This document shows positions 31,321-41,028 of a DNA stretch of 64,000 bases, one piece after another. Source of the stretch: SIG607 sp045592625 (GTDB lineage Bacteria > Bacillota > Clostridia > Oscillospirales > Acutalibacteraceae); assembly GCA_045592625.1 (NCBI GenBank), contig JAZNVC010000001.1:124001-188000 (forward strand), read 5' to 3'. A program made the position numbers and the translations under genes. The notes under the pieces were generated by a model. That model saw only the letters and a list, made by a program, of their open reading frames with translations, had not been told where the DNA came from and made no database searches. Every line of letters begins with the position of its first letter. Within the stretch, counting starts at the first letter, position 1.

Positions 31321-31500
31321 ATGAATAAAAACAAAAAAGAAGAATTTGAAAAATGTGTGGTTTGCGGATGTGTTACTCAAACCCCCGTTGACAGACCGAT
31401 AAGCAAACGCACCAACTATGTAATAGGCGTCGGCGAGGTTTGCAGTAAATGTTTATTGGAGGTTTACTGCAATATAAACCCTTTCGACAATGAACTATGA
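31321..31500 (+). CDS. 59-aa zinc-ribbon protein
   Basis: Not recognised; a short frame starting MNKNKKEEFEKCVVCGCVTQ. Cysteine pairs CVVCGC near residues 12-17 and CSKC near residues 41-44 form a zinc ribbon, followed by LLEVYCNINPFDNEL. It starts seven bases after the isopeptide protein's stop; AAGG touches the ATG, so initiation is likely by coupling. A terminator follows two bases after its stop, so it is the last gene of the surface operon. Confidence 0.6.
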   Translation: MNKNKKEEFEKCVVCGCVTQTPVDRPISKRTNYVIGVGEVCSKCLLEVYCNINPFDNEL

Positions 31501-31501
31501 C

Positions 31502-31533
31502 AAAAAACAGCCTTTTTTAAGGCTGTTTTTTTA
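31502..31533. terminator. Bidirectional terminator, surface operon / ruvX
   Basis: AAAAAACAGCCTT pairs with AAGGCTGTTTTTTT around TTTT. It ends the sipW operon and also serves convergent ruvX. Confidence 0.88.
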
Positions 31534-31542
31534 TGGCAGTAA

Positions 31543-31974
31543 TCAGTTACTGCCCTCTTTACTGTTCTTTTTAAATTTAAGATAATCTTCTAAAATTAAA
31601 ACTGCGGCGACGGCGTCTATTATTTCCTTGCGTTTTTTACCGCGGGTATCGGTGTAGTTTAGGGCTGTGTGTGCGCTGACTGTGGTAAATCTTTCGTCGT
31701 AAAGATTAACGGGGATAGAAAGAATTTCTCTTAGATTTTCTGCAAGAGCCTGACATTCCTGTGCACTGTCGCCAAGGCTTCCGTCGGTTCTTCGGGGAAG
31801 TCCCACAACTATTTCGTCCGCCTTTAAAGTAAGGGCGGCTTCTTTTATTTTGCCAATAAGTTTTTCGCTGTTATATTCGGTTATTACCGTATGGGGAAAG
31901 GCAAAACTTTCACCTTTGTCGCTGTAGGCAATTCCTGTACGTGCCTTGCCTCTGTCAACGCTCATTATTATCAT
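31543..31974 (-). CDS. ruvX: Holliday junction resolvase-like protein RuvX/YqgF
   Basis: 143-aa RNase H-fold nuclease implicated in pre-16S rRNA 5' maturation and recombination. The motifs MSVDRGKARTGIAYSD (catalytic Asp at residue ~6), EIVVGLPRRTDGS, LYDERFTTVSA and KKEIIDAVAAVLILEDYL (here KRKEIIDAVAAV) are all in place. The start MIIMSVDRG has AGGGGT upstream. It is an isolated housekeeping gene on the minus strand separating the SipW operon from the giant adhesin. Confidence 0.92.
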   Translation of the reverse strand: MIIMSVDRGKARTGIAYSDKGESFAFPHTVITEYNSEKLIGKIKEAALTLKADEIVVGLPRRTDGSLGDSAQECQALAENLREILSIPVNLYDERFTTVSAHTALNYTDTRGKKRKEIIDAVAAVLILEDYLKFKKNSKEGSN

Positions 31975-32125
31975 AAAAATACCCCTAAAAATCTTTTTAC
32001 ATATATTTTACTATTTTTATATATTTTTATCAATAGGCAAATGGCACAATATATAGTTGTGTTTTTGGTATGTTTCGCCTATTTGGTAGATAATAAAAAA
32101 ACCATAGACATATAATAGAAAAAAC

Positions 32126-32154
32126 TTGCGTAAATAGTATATAAATGATATAAT
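32126..32154 (+). promoter_or_regulatory. Candidate promoter of the giant adhesin gene
   Basis: Perfect TATAAT (32149-32154) with TTGCGT 17 bp upstream (32126-32131, three of six). A second TATAAT lies at 32111-32116. The leader is about 70 bases. Confidence 0.45.
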
Positions 32155-32230
32155 TTAATTGTAAAATTAGCGTGGGTTAGTGCCCTTTGCTGCGTAATGT
32201 ACGGTCTTATTCTTGAAAGAGGTAAAAACA

Positions 32231-35200
32231 ATGAAAAACACAAAAAACTTAACCTTCAAAAAACTATTATCGGTATTTCTTGCTGTAGTAATGGTTTTCA
32301 GTATGATTCCTATGTTGGTTATGAACGTAGGTGCTGCTGCCGACTTTACTAAGGTTACCGATCCTTCCACAGTTAATGACTGGAAGGCGTTCTTCGGTCC
32401 TAAAACTGAAAACACCACTTGGGCAGGCGGCGTATGGTCCGATAAATCTGTTTTTTCAACCGTAGCAGATTATATTGCTGCTACCGATGAGGTTGAAGGA
32501 AATGATTTTAACCTTTCCATAGATAATAAGAATTTCCTTGTTGCTCTTTCTACTATTGCATCTTCAAAGAGTGTGGAGGGCTATTCTACCCTGCCTACCG
32601 ATACCATTTTAGTCCTTGACCTTTCGGGCAGTATGGACGTAGACCAAGGGACAGACCCTTACGTTACAATGGTTAATTCGGCAAACAGCGCTATTGAGGA
32701 ACTGTTAAGCCTTAATGCAAATAACCGAGTAGGCGTTATTGCCTATAGCGGTAATACCAATCAAAATGATGCGGCAACCTCCTCTACTGCAACCGTAATA
32801 CTTCCTCTCGGCAGATGGGAAAAGGGTATAGACAGCAGTAATAACAGAGTATATCTTGTATCTTCATGGCGTCAGAACAATAGCACAAGAAACGGTGTAA
32901 AGGTAGCATCAGGCGTTACCGGAACCATTGCTGAAGGTGTAAAATCCACTTTTAGCACAAATAACAGTAAACAGGTTACAGGCGGTACATATACGCAAAA
33001 CGGTATCTATAAAGCTCAGCAGATGTTCAGCGAAGTAACCTATACTACTGTGCAGGAGGGAATTCAGGCAGGTGCAAAGCGTAAGCCTGTTATGGTAATT
33101 ATGTCTGACGGCTGTCCCACTATTGCTTCCACAAATTATACTAATATTGGGACCTCCAACTCAGGTGACGGTACCGAAACAAATTACGGCAGTAACGGTA
33201 TTGCATTTATGACACAGCTTACTGCTGCGTGGGCAAGAGATAAAATTGAAGAAAAATACGACAGCGAACCGCTTGTTTATACTTTAGGTCTTAACGTGGG
33301 AAATAAAGCTCCCGCATTAAGTCTTCTTGACCCTTCAAATAACACCTCGACCGATTCTTATTGGACTACCTTTAAGGGCTTAAAAGACAAAACTAATAAA
33401 ACTATGACGGTTCAGATAAGAGTAAACGGAACCGAAAACAAAACCATAACCTACACCGCTCCTGTTAACGAAGAACGGGGATGGAGTGAAGATTACGTAA
33501 CTAAATATTTTGGTGCAAACAGCGTTTCGTCCCTTAACAAAGCCTTTGAGGATATTGTTGAGCAGATAGTTATTCAGTCCCTTTACTATCCCACTCTTGT
33601 AAGTGACGGCAACAGCATTGACCATGACGGTTTTCTTGAATTTGATGATTATATCGGCAAGAATATGGAGGTTAAGGCTGTAAAGGGCATTCAACTGGGA
33701 AGTAAGCTTTATGACGGCAGTACCCTTGCTAAAATGATTTATCAGGGCGGAATGGGAACTGTAGATGCTCCTACAGAAGCTGGTAATAATATGGTATGGG
33801 CTGTTAAATCCCGTATGGGTATTGAAGATACCTCTGTTGCAAGAGAGCTTATAGGTAAAGCCTATGCATCAGGTCAGCTTTACTACCATATTAATGAAGA
33901 CGACGGTACTGTTGAGTACAGCAACTATATAGGTTGGTATGCCGACAAGGACGGAAAGTACGTTGCTTTCTGGGATGGCGAGGATGCTTCTCTTAATGCA
34001 GTTCCCGAAAATATTAAAGAAAAGGTAGTTTATGCAAATAAATCCTACGGCTATTACGATGCAGTAGGCGAAGGTCACAGAAAGACCGATATGATGTATG
34101 CTACCATACTTGTGCGTACAACCGTTAACGGCGAAGCACAGGGCATTGCAGATGCTACCGAGACAGGCGACACCAGAGTTATCGGTAAAATCCCCGCTTC
34201 TCTTATTCCTCTTGTTGAATATGACATTCAGCTGAACGGAACCGATCCTTTAGATCCTGCATCCCTCACCATTAAGGGAGCAACCGCACCAAGCCGTTTG
34301 CTTTATGAGGTAGGACTTAGCAGTAAAATCGACCTTTTGGATATTGAAAATACTGCTCCCGATAAGCTGGTTAAAGATGCAGACGGAAATTACGTGTTCT
34401 ATACTAACCAATGGGATGATATAGAAAGCGACGGATATCAATATAAATACAGCGAAAATCATAATACCATTTCTTTCTTTGAACCAAGTAAGGAAAATGA
34501 GCGTTACTACTATAACATAGATACCCCCATTTATACCGATACTAACGGAACTCTTTATAACAGTAGCAGTGCTCCCACCTATAATGTTAATAAACCCCTT
34601 TACCACAGAACTGTAATCTATAAAGTAGAGGGTAACAAAACCGTAGCAGAGTGGCAGTACGAGCAGATTTCAGAGCACGTATTGACTCACGAGGGCGATA
34701 TTGCTAAAAAGCAAGATAATACCTGGTATGTAACAGCAGGTACTATCCATCATTACTTTGGCGATTACGTAATGGAAAAGGCTAAGAACGAAACGGGCAC
34801 CATAAAATGTTCCGATATGCCCTTTGTTCACGACCTTGAGGTTGGCGTAAACCATAACGAATATCACGTTGACTCCTTCCTTGGAAACAACGGTAAATTA
34901 ACCTTTGATGCTTACGAGGGTATTAAGATTTCCAAAACAAGCGATGCTACCATTACCGATAAAACCTTGGATTTCGAATTCAACGTAACTGCTGACCTAA
35001 ACGGAGAGCTTACTCTTATTAAAGAGAATGCTTTGGGAGAGAGAACCGAAAGCGAAATTAACTTTAACGGTGCATACACTGTAACCCTTAAGCACGGTGA
35101 AAGCTTCTGGCTGTTAGGCGAAGCACTTATAGGAAAGACTGTAACTGTTAAAGAAAATACACAGGGTAAAGATTATAAGGTACTGAGCGTAAACTCAGAC

Positions 35201-38200
35201 AAAAACCTTGAGGAAGCGGTTATTAATGTTGCTTCAGGCGTTATTGCCTCTGCTCAGTTTATAAATACTATTCCGCAGGAAGGGGACGTTGTTATAGCCA
35301 AAACTGTGGTAAGCAGTATCGACGGACATTTTGATGACAGCTTCTCCTTTGAAATTGCTTTAGAGGGTGCACAGGCACAAAAGAGTTATGACCTTGTGTT
35401 CTCAAACGGCACTACCGATACTATTACCGATGCAGGAAAGGTTATTACCTTAAAGCACGGAGAAAATGTTGCAATAAGAAAACTGGAAGAAAATGTGGTA
35501 GTTAAGGTTAAGGAAATAAATATTCCTAAAGGCTTTGCTGTAGATGAAACCGAAAAGAGCGTTACAGTAGAGGCAGGCGAGCTTCACTATATTTCCTTTA
35601 CCAATACCTACAGTGCTTCTCCCACACTTCCTGCAGATATAAACATTACTATAAATAAGAATCTTCTTGATGATAACGGTAATGCTGCTGACTGGAACGG
35701 CAAATTTGCCTTTAAGGTGCAGTATTTTGACGGAAATGATTATGTTGATATAAAAGATGCCGAAATAACCTATTCAAAGAACTCAGCAAACAGCGTGGGC
35801 GTTGACATTCTTGAAAATAAGACATACGATGCTGTAGGTGACTATTACTACAGAATAGTAGAGGTAGTTGACGAGGATAACGTTAAGGCAGGTATAGTTT
35901 ACGATACCACCTATTGCAGATTTGTTGTAAGAGTAGCCGATGACGGCGAAGGAAAACTTTATATAAGCGAAGTTGCAAATATTTCCGATACACAGATAAG
36001 CGGTAAAAACGTTACTGCAGAATTTAACAACAACTATAAGGTTAACGGTGCGGCAGAGGTTATTATAGATATTAACAAGACCGTTAAAAACATTCATAAC
36101 CAGACTGCAAACCTTCTTCCTGCAGGTTATAGCTTCTCTCTTTATCCCGCAGATGAAGACTTTAATATAACAGGCTCTGCTGTAGCTGTTTCTCCCGAAA
36201 CTGCCGCTGCAGGCACAGCAAGAATATCACTTGTCTTTGACAAAATTGATCTTGCCGGCACTCATAATTATGTATTAAAGGAAAACGGCGGAAATATTCA
36301 GGGAGTAGGTTATACAGACAAAGAATATCACGTAACAGTAGTTGTTGGTCATAGCAACGGTTACTATAACATTTCTGTTAAGTTGATGGATGAAAACGAA
36401 AAGGTTATCAAAGAAACTTCGGCTTCTGCCCGTGAAGGCAATATAGTTGCCGTGGCAGAAATTGACGGTGCTGACTTTGAAAACACCTTTACTCCCGGTG
36501 AAGTTATTTTAACCACCGACCTTACGGCAAACAAATTCCTTGTGGGCAGGGATATTGTCAATAACGACAATTTCCGCTTCGGTCTTTTTAAGGCAGATTC
36601 TTCCTTTAATGCAGGAGATATGTTAAAAGAAGCAACTGCCGACATGAACGGTCTTATAAGCTTCGGCAAGATTTCTTATAATGACGAAGGCAAACGTTAT
36701 TATGTTGTTCGTGAAATTATTCCGAGCGAAGCCGTAAATAATAAGCATAACGGCATCACCTACGATACAAAGGAATATCATATCAGCGTAGATGTAACAG
36801 GCGACAGCACAACAGGTAAACTTTCGTGTGCTTATGAAATTACCCTTAACGGTCAGCCGGTTAATGTGATAACCTTTAATAACGTTTACGAAACCGAGCC
36901 TGTCAATGCTACTATAAACGGCACAAAGACCCTTTTAGGCGGTATAAGAAAGCTACAATCCCGTGCATTCAGCTTTGAACTTCTTAAAGACGGACAGGTA
37001 ATAGATACTGTTCATAACGGTCTTCCCACCGACGATTATATCGCACCCTTCTCCTTTAACCTCAGCTATACCGAGGCGGGTGTTTATACCTATACAGTAC
37101 GTGAAAAACTGCCTAAGAATATAGATGCAAACGGCAAATACGCCGGAGTTAAGTGGGACCAAAACGTATATCCCGTAACCGTAACCGTAACCGATAACGG
37201 TACAGGTGCACTGACCGCCGAGGTTGATTATAATAACAGCAGTAATGCAGTAGCCTTTAGTAACACCTATTCTGTTGAAGCGGTGAAAGAAACCATTTCG
37301 CTTACCAAAAAACTTTTGGGCGATAAAATTGAGAAGTATGTTGGCGAAAAGGCATTCAGCTTCCAGCTTTATTCTGCAACACTTGACGATAACGCAGTAA
37401 CACCCGTAAATCTTATAGATACTGCATCCAACGATGCAAACGGTAACGTTACCTTTGGAGAAATTACCTATAATACTATAGGCGGTTATTATTACATTAT
37501 TAAAGAAGCTGTGCCCGAAGAAAAGGACGAACTAATGGTTTACGACTCGGCATACTTTATTGTGGAAATCGACGTAACCGATAACCTTTCAGGACAGCTT
37601 GTAACCACCAAAAAGATTACAAAGGTGTTAAACTCAGAAAAAACCGAAGAAACCCAGATAATCTTTAATAATGAAATCAAACCCGAAAAGCAGTCTGTAA
37701 ATATTACAGGTGAAAAGCAGTACAATAAGAATCTTAAAGACGGAATGTTCACCTTTGAACTTTATCAGGCTCTTAAAGATGCCGATGGTAATGTTAATGC
37801 TGTTGGTGAGGCTGTTCTTACCGTATCTAACATAGGAAAGAATTTCAAGTTTGAGGATGTTAACCTAACAGATGATGAAGGCAATATGGCTAAGACCGAA
37901 TATCTTACCTATAGTAATGAGGGCGAGTACTACTACGTAGTAAAAGAGGTGCTTCCCGAAGGTGCCGAGGATGGTAAGAAGGACGGTATTAAGTACGATA
38001 CCAAGGAACACGTTGTTAAGGTTACGGTAAGAAAGGTTCTTGACGATACGGGCAGAGATGTTCTTAGCGTTCAGGTAGAAAGCGACGATAACGGACTTAT
38101 TGTTGTAAACGAATATTCCACCTTGGATGCTCAATATACTATTGAGGCTAAAAAGGTTCTCGAAGGCAGAGAACTTGAAAAGGGAGAATTCGAGTTTGCT

Positions 38201-38605
38201 CTTTATGATAAGAACGGTGCAGAGATTGACGTCAAGGAAAACGATAAGGACGGTAAGATAGTATTTAAAACCCTTACCTTTAAGGAAGCGGGAACCTATA
38301 ATTACACCGTTAAGGAAAAAATAGACCAAACCGAAAACGGAATGGAATATGATACCAGAGAATATAGTGTAATCATTGAAGTTGCCGATAACGAAAAGGG
38401 TAGTTTAGTGGCTACGGCTCAGTTCAAAGTAGGCGATGAAGAACAAAGAAGTGTTGAATTCGTCAATAAATATAAAGAGCCTCTACCCACTCCTGACACA
38501 TCAGATACAAATCACATTGCAGTGCTCAGTGTTATTGCAGGTGTTTTGGCTCTGGCAATTATAATTCTTCTTATTTACAAAAATAAAAGAAATAAAACTG
38601 ATTAA
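32231..38605 (+). CDS. Giant VWA-domain adhesin with tandem isopeptide (FctA/Cna-B-type) repeats
   Basis: 2,124 aa from the ATG at 32231 (AGAGGT upstream; a TTG at 32213 precedes that site). The signal peptide FKKLLSVFLAVVMVFSMIPM ends near residue 39. A von Willebrand A domain follows, with the MIDAS motif DLSGSMD near residue 133. From about 890 to 2,085 there are roughly nine ~120-residue Cna-B/FctA-type domains ending in FxNxY patterns, each with a conserved Lys and a Glu-containing strand (for example YYVVKEVLPEG, YNYTVKEKIDQ). The end TPDTSDTN, a membrane helix and KNKRNKTD form a sorting-type signal. A tip or stalk adhesin is likely. Confidence 0.88.
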   Translation: MKNTKNLTFKKLLSVFLAVVMVFSMIPMLVMNVGAAADFTKVTDPSTVNDWKAFFGPKTENTTWAGGVWSDKSVFSTVADYIAATDEVEGNDFNLSIDNKNFLVALSTIASSKSVEGYSTLPTDTILVLDLSGSMDVDQGTDPYVTMVNSANSAIEELLSLNANNRVGVIAYSGNTNQNDAATSSTATVILPLGRWEKGIDSSNNRVYLVSSWRQNNSTRNGVKVASGVTGTIAEGVKSTFSTNNSKQVTGGTYTQNGIYKAQQMFSEVTYTTVQEGIQAGAKRKPVMVIMSDGCPTIASTNYTNIGTSNSGDGTETNYGSNGIAFMTQLTAAWARDKIEEKYDSEPLVYTLGLNVGNKAPALSLLDPSNNTSTDSYWTTFKGLKDKTNKTMTVQIRVNGTENKTITYTAPVNEERGWSEDYVTKYFGANSVSSLNKAFEDIVEQIVIQSLYYPTLVSDGNSIDHDGFLEFDDYIGKNMEVKAVKGIQLGSKLYDGSTLAKMIYQGGMGTVDAPTEAGNNMVWAVKSRMGIEDTSVARELIGKAYASGQLYYHINEDDGTVEYSNYIGWYADKDGKYVAFWDGEDASLNAVPENIKEKVVYANKSYGYYDAVGEGHRKTDMMYATILVRTTVNGEAQGIADATETGDTRVIGKIPASLIPLVEYDIQLNGTDPLDPASLTIKGATAPSRLLYEVGLSSKIDLLDIENTAPDKLVKDADGNYVFYTNQWDDIESDGYQYKYSENHNTISFFEPSKENERYYYNIDTPIYTDTNGTLYNSSSAPTYNVNKPLYHRTVIYKVEGNKTVAEWQYEQISEHVLTHEGDIAKKQDNTWYVTAGTIHHYFGDYVMEKAKNETGTIKCSDMPFVHDLEVGVNHNEYHVDSFLGNNGKLTFDAYEGIKISKTSDATITDKTLDFEFNVTADLNGELTLIKENALGERTESEINFNGAYTVTLKHGESFWLLGEALIGKTVTVKENTQGKDYKVLSVNSDKNLEEAVINVASGVIASAQFINTIPQEGDVVIAKTVVSSIDGHFDDSFSFEIALEGAQAQKSYDLVFSNGTTDTITDAGKVITLKHGENVAIRKLEENVVVKVKEINIPKGFAVDETEKSVTVEAGELHYISFTNTYSASPTLPADINITINKNLLDDNGNAADWNGKFAFKVQYFDGNDYVDIKDAEITYSKNSANSVGVDILENKTYDAVGDYYYRIVEVVDEDNVKAGIVYDTTYCRFVVRVADDGEGKLYISEVANISDTQISGKNVTAEFNNNYKVNGAAEVIIDINKTVKNIHNQTANLLPAGYSFSLYPADEDFNITGSAVAVSPETAAAGTARISLVFDKIDLAGTHNYVLKENGGNIQGVGYTDKEYHVTVVVGHSNGYYNISVKLMDENEKVIKETSASAREGNIVAVAEIDGADFENTFTPGEVILTTDLTANKFLVGRDIVNNDNFRFGLFKADSSFNAGDMLKEATADMNGLISFGKISYNDEGKRYYVVREIIPSEAVNNKHNGITYDTKEYHISVDVTGDSTTGKLSCAYEITLNGQPVNVITFNNVYETEPVNATINGTKTLLGGIRKLQSRAFSFELLKDGQVIDTVHNGLPTDDYIAPFSFNLSYTEAGVYTYTVREKLPKNIDANGKYAGVKWDQNVYPVTVTVTDNGTGALTAEVDYNNSSNAVAFSNTYSVEAVKETISLTKKLLGDKIEKYVGEKAFSFQLYSATLDDNAVTPVNLIDTASNDANGNVTFGEITYNTIGGYYYIIKEAVPEEKDELMVYDSAYFIVEIDVTDNLSGQLVTTKKITKVLNSEKTEETQIIFNNEIKPEKQSVNITGEKQYNKNLKDGMFTFELYQALKDADGNVNAVGEAVLTVSNIGKNFKFEDVNLTDDEGNMAKTEYLTYSNEGEYYYVVKEVLPEGAEDGKKDGIKYDTKEHVVKVTVRKVLDDTGRDVLSVQVESDDNGLIVVNEYSTLDAQYTIEAKKVLEGRELEKGEFEFALYDKNGAEIDVKENDKDGKIVFKTLTFKEAGTYNYTVKEKIDQTENGMEYDTREYSVIIEVADNEKGSLVATAQFKVGDEEQRSVEFVNKYKEPLPTPDTSDTNHIAVLSVIAGVLALAIIILLIYKNKRNKTD

Positions 38606-38609
38606 TTAA

Positions 38610-38646
38610 AAATACGGCTGTGTTAACCGACACAGCCGTATTTATT
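38610..38646 (+). terminator. Terminator of the adhesin gene
   Basis: 14-bp perfect stem AAATACGGCTGTGT around TAACCG (38610-38643), followed by ATTTC. The T-run is short but the stem is strong. Confidence 0.75.
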
Positions 38647-38674
38647 TCTGATTTGTTAATATTTTTTACTTCTC

Positions 38675-38703
38675 TTGACTATTTAACTTTAAAGATATAA
38701 AAT
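38675..38703 (+). promoter_or_regulatory. Promoter of the LtaS-like operon
   Basis: TTGACT (38675-38680), 17-bp spacer, TAAAAT (38698-38703). Followed by GAGAGGG and the TTG start. Confidence 0.65.
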
Positions 38704-38736
38704 AATGGTAGTATTTTTTTGAAGAGAGGGAAAAAC

Positions 38737-40281
38737 TTGACAAAGAATAAAAAGGTGAACAAAAAACTTGTTGCTTCGCTTATAATATTATTTTTAGGAA
38801 ATTTGCTTTTCTTCTTTACGGTATGGCTTTTAAGAAAATATGACCACATCTATCTTGATCAGGTGCTTTTTCAGTTAAAATCTCCCGCAAACGGTGCTAA
38901 TCGCAGCTTGGCGGGAAGTGTTGTTATGCAGGTGGGAGTATATCCAGTTTTATTTACCGCCCTTGAAACTTTTTTATATCTTTTTTTGGGCGGCTTTATT
39001 AAAAAATTCAAAAAAAATGAAAGATATGCCAAATACTGTCTTGGTAAATTTTGTAATTTTATAAAAAGGGTTGCTATGCCTGTTGCACTTTCTACCCTTC
39101 TTGTTTCGGTAACCTTTTTTTCGGCAAAGCTTGAAGTGGTAAGTTATATAAGCGTTGCTTCTACCGAGTCGGATTTTATTATTCAAAACTATAAAAACCC
39201 AAGTGAAGCAAAAATCACCTTCCCTGAAAATAAACGCAATCTTATATATATAATGCTTGAATCTATGGAATGTACCTATGCCGATACTGCGGCAGGGGGC
39301 AATATAACCGATAATTTTATTCCCGAACTTAAAAAACTGGCTGATGATAACGTGAATTTTTCCAATACCCAGGAATTCGGCGGTGCTCTTTCTTATTCGG
39401 GAACAACCTGGACGTCAGCAGCTATGGTGGCACAGACTTCAGGTATGCTTATAAAGGTGCCCATTGCAAGTGAAACCTACGGCGGAGAAAATTCCTTTAT
39501 GCCGGGTGTAACCACTCTGGCGGAAATTCTTAAAAAAGAGGGGTACAGTCAAACCCTTTTAGTAGGAAGTGATGCCGATTTCGGCGGCAGAAAGACCTAT
39601 TTTTGTGAGCATGGCGATATGAATATCGTTGATATAAATTCTCTTAAAGAGGAAAAAAGATTGCCTAAGGATTATAGGCAATGGTGGGGCTTTGAGGACG
39701 ATAAGCTGTTTGATTTTGCAAAGGAAGAAATAGAAAAACTGTATCAAAGCGGTAAACCCTTTAATTTCACGATGCTTACTGCCGACACCCATTTTCCCGA
39801 CGGATATGAATGTAAAGACTGCAAAAACAAGTGGGATAATCAGTACGCAAACGTGCTTTCCTGTTCTTCAAAAAGGGTTTTGGAATTCGTCCAATGGATT
39901 AAAGAACAGCCTTTTTATGAGAACACAACCATAGTAATATGCGGAGACCATTTGACTATGGACCCCGAATTTTTAAAGAGTATAGATAAGAATTATACCC
40001 GCACGGTTTATAACTGCTTTATAAATGCATCTGTAGTGCCGGTTAAGGAAAAGAGCCGCAAATTCGGCACCTTTGATTTATTCCCCACAACAGTTGCCGC
40101 TTTGGGTGCAACTATCGAGGGAGAAAGGTTGGGACTTGGAACAAATCTTTTCTCAAATCTGCCCACCTTAACCGAGGAGTACGGGTTTGAAACCCTTGAC
40201 AGCGAGTTGCAGAAAAAATCACAGTTCTATAACGAGCAGATACTTGAAATGGAAAGCCCTGCAATATTTTTAAAGGAGTAA
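38737..40281 (+). CDS. LTA synthase-like membrane sulfatase/phosphoglycerol transferase
   Basis: 514 aa from the TTG at 38737 (GAGAGGG six bases upstream; the TTG at 38719 lies before it). About three N-terminal membrane helices (~10-130) and an extracellular alkaline-phosphatase-fold domain. Visible active-site elements are NLIYIMLESMECTY (metal-binding Glu), SGTTWTSAAM (nucleophile Thr), LTADTHFPDGY and VICGDHLTMD. Two fewer helices than classical LtaS and strong similarity in layout to the MdoB/LtaS superfamily, so the product may be a teichoic or glycolipid phosphoglycerol chain. First gene of an envelope operon. Confidence 0.85.
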   Translation: MTKNKKVNKKLVASLIILFLGNLLFFFTVWLLRKYDHIYLDQVLFQLKSPANGANRSLAGSVVMQVGVYPVLFTALETFLYLFLGGFIKKFKKNERYAKYCLGKFCNFIKRVAMPVALSTLLVSVTFFSAKLEVVSYISVASTESDFIIQNYKNPSEAKITFPENKRNLIYIMLESMECTYADTAAGGNITDNFIPELKKLADDNVNFSNTQEFGGALSYSGTTWTSAAMVAQTSGMLIKVPIASETYGGENSFMPGVTTLAEILKKEGYSQTLLVGSDADFGGRKTYFCEHGDMNIVDINSLKEEKRLPKDYRQWWGFEDDKLFDFAKEEIEKLYQSGKPFNFTMLTADTHFPDGYECKDCKNKWDNQYANVLSCSSKRVLEFVQWIKEQPFYENTTIVICGDHLTMDPEFLKSIDKNYTRTVYNCFINASVVPVKEKSRKFGTFDLFPTTVAALGATIEGERLGLGTNLFSNLPTLTEEYGFETLDSELQKKSQFYNEQILEMESPAIFLKE

Positions 40282-40284
40282 TAT

Positions 40285-41013
40285 ATGAGCCAAAATAAAA
40301 AAAGCGAAACCCTTGCACAACGGGACAAAGCCAGAAAAGATTTTCTTGAGCTTAAGGCAATGCAGGCGAAAGCACTAACCGAAGAAGCAACCGAGCATAA
40401 GCCTTATGAGAACGAAATAAAGCCTAAAACCTTTGGTGAAAAAATAAGTCACTTTTTTTACTATAATTGGAGAGCTGTTTTGATTACGGCATTGTGCCTT
40501 AGCGTTATAATAGTTGCTACCGTTAGCTGTATGAATAAGAAAAAAGCAGACTTAAAAATTGTTGTTTATGATAACAGAATTCTTGCAGATATGTACGTTC
40601 CCGAAATTGAGGACTATTTTGCTCAGTTTTGCGAAGATTATAACTCAGACGGCGAGGTTTACGTTCAGGTTATAAACTGTACATATCAGACAGGGGTTTC
40701 AACGGCACAGTATCAAAACACTATGATGCAACGCCTTCAGAGTGTTATTGTAACAGATGCTGAATGTATGCTTATAATAACCGGCGATTTAGGTAAACAG
40801 TATTTTGATAATTACCTTACGGGAGTGCTTAATGAAGAGGGAACACCCCTTCAGGAAGATTATTATAACTGTGCCTTTGAAAAAGAAATTAAAATTCCCG
40901 ATAACGTTAAAATTTACTTAAGAAATACAAAAGGTACGCTTATAGAAGATAACGAAAAATCTCAGAAAACTATTGAAAACAGTAAAAAATTTATCGAAAA
41001 GATGTCAAAATAA
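40285..41013 (+). CDS. Single-pass membrane protein of unknown function, 242 aa
   Basis: Not recognised. The N-terminal ~60 residues are cytoplasmic and highly charged (KSETLAQRDKARKDFLELKA). One membrane helix (WRAVLITALCLSVIIVATVS, ~62-82) leads to a ~160-residue extracellular domain with no repeats and a charged C-terminal helix. It starts three bases after the LtaS-like gene and 15 before the CapA-like gene, so it is co-expressed with two envelope-polymer enzymes. Possibly a scaffold or regulator of that pathway. AAGGAG precedes the ATG. Confidence 0.75.
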   Translation: MSQNKKSETLAQRDKARKDFLELKAMQAKALTEEATEHKPYENEIKPKTFGEKISHFFYYNWRAVLITALCLSVIIVATVSCMNKKKADLKIVVYDNRILADMYVPEIEDYFAQFCEDYNSDGEVYVQVINCTYQTGVSTAQYQNTMMQRLQSVIVTDAECMLIITGDLGKQYFDNYLTGVLNEEGTPLQEDYYNCAFEKEIKIPDNVKIYLRNTKGTLIEDNEKSQKTIENSKKFIEKMSK

Positions 41014-41028
41014 CAGGGGATATAAAAA

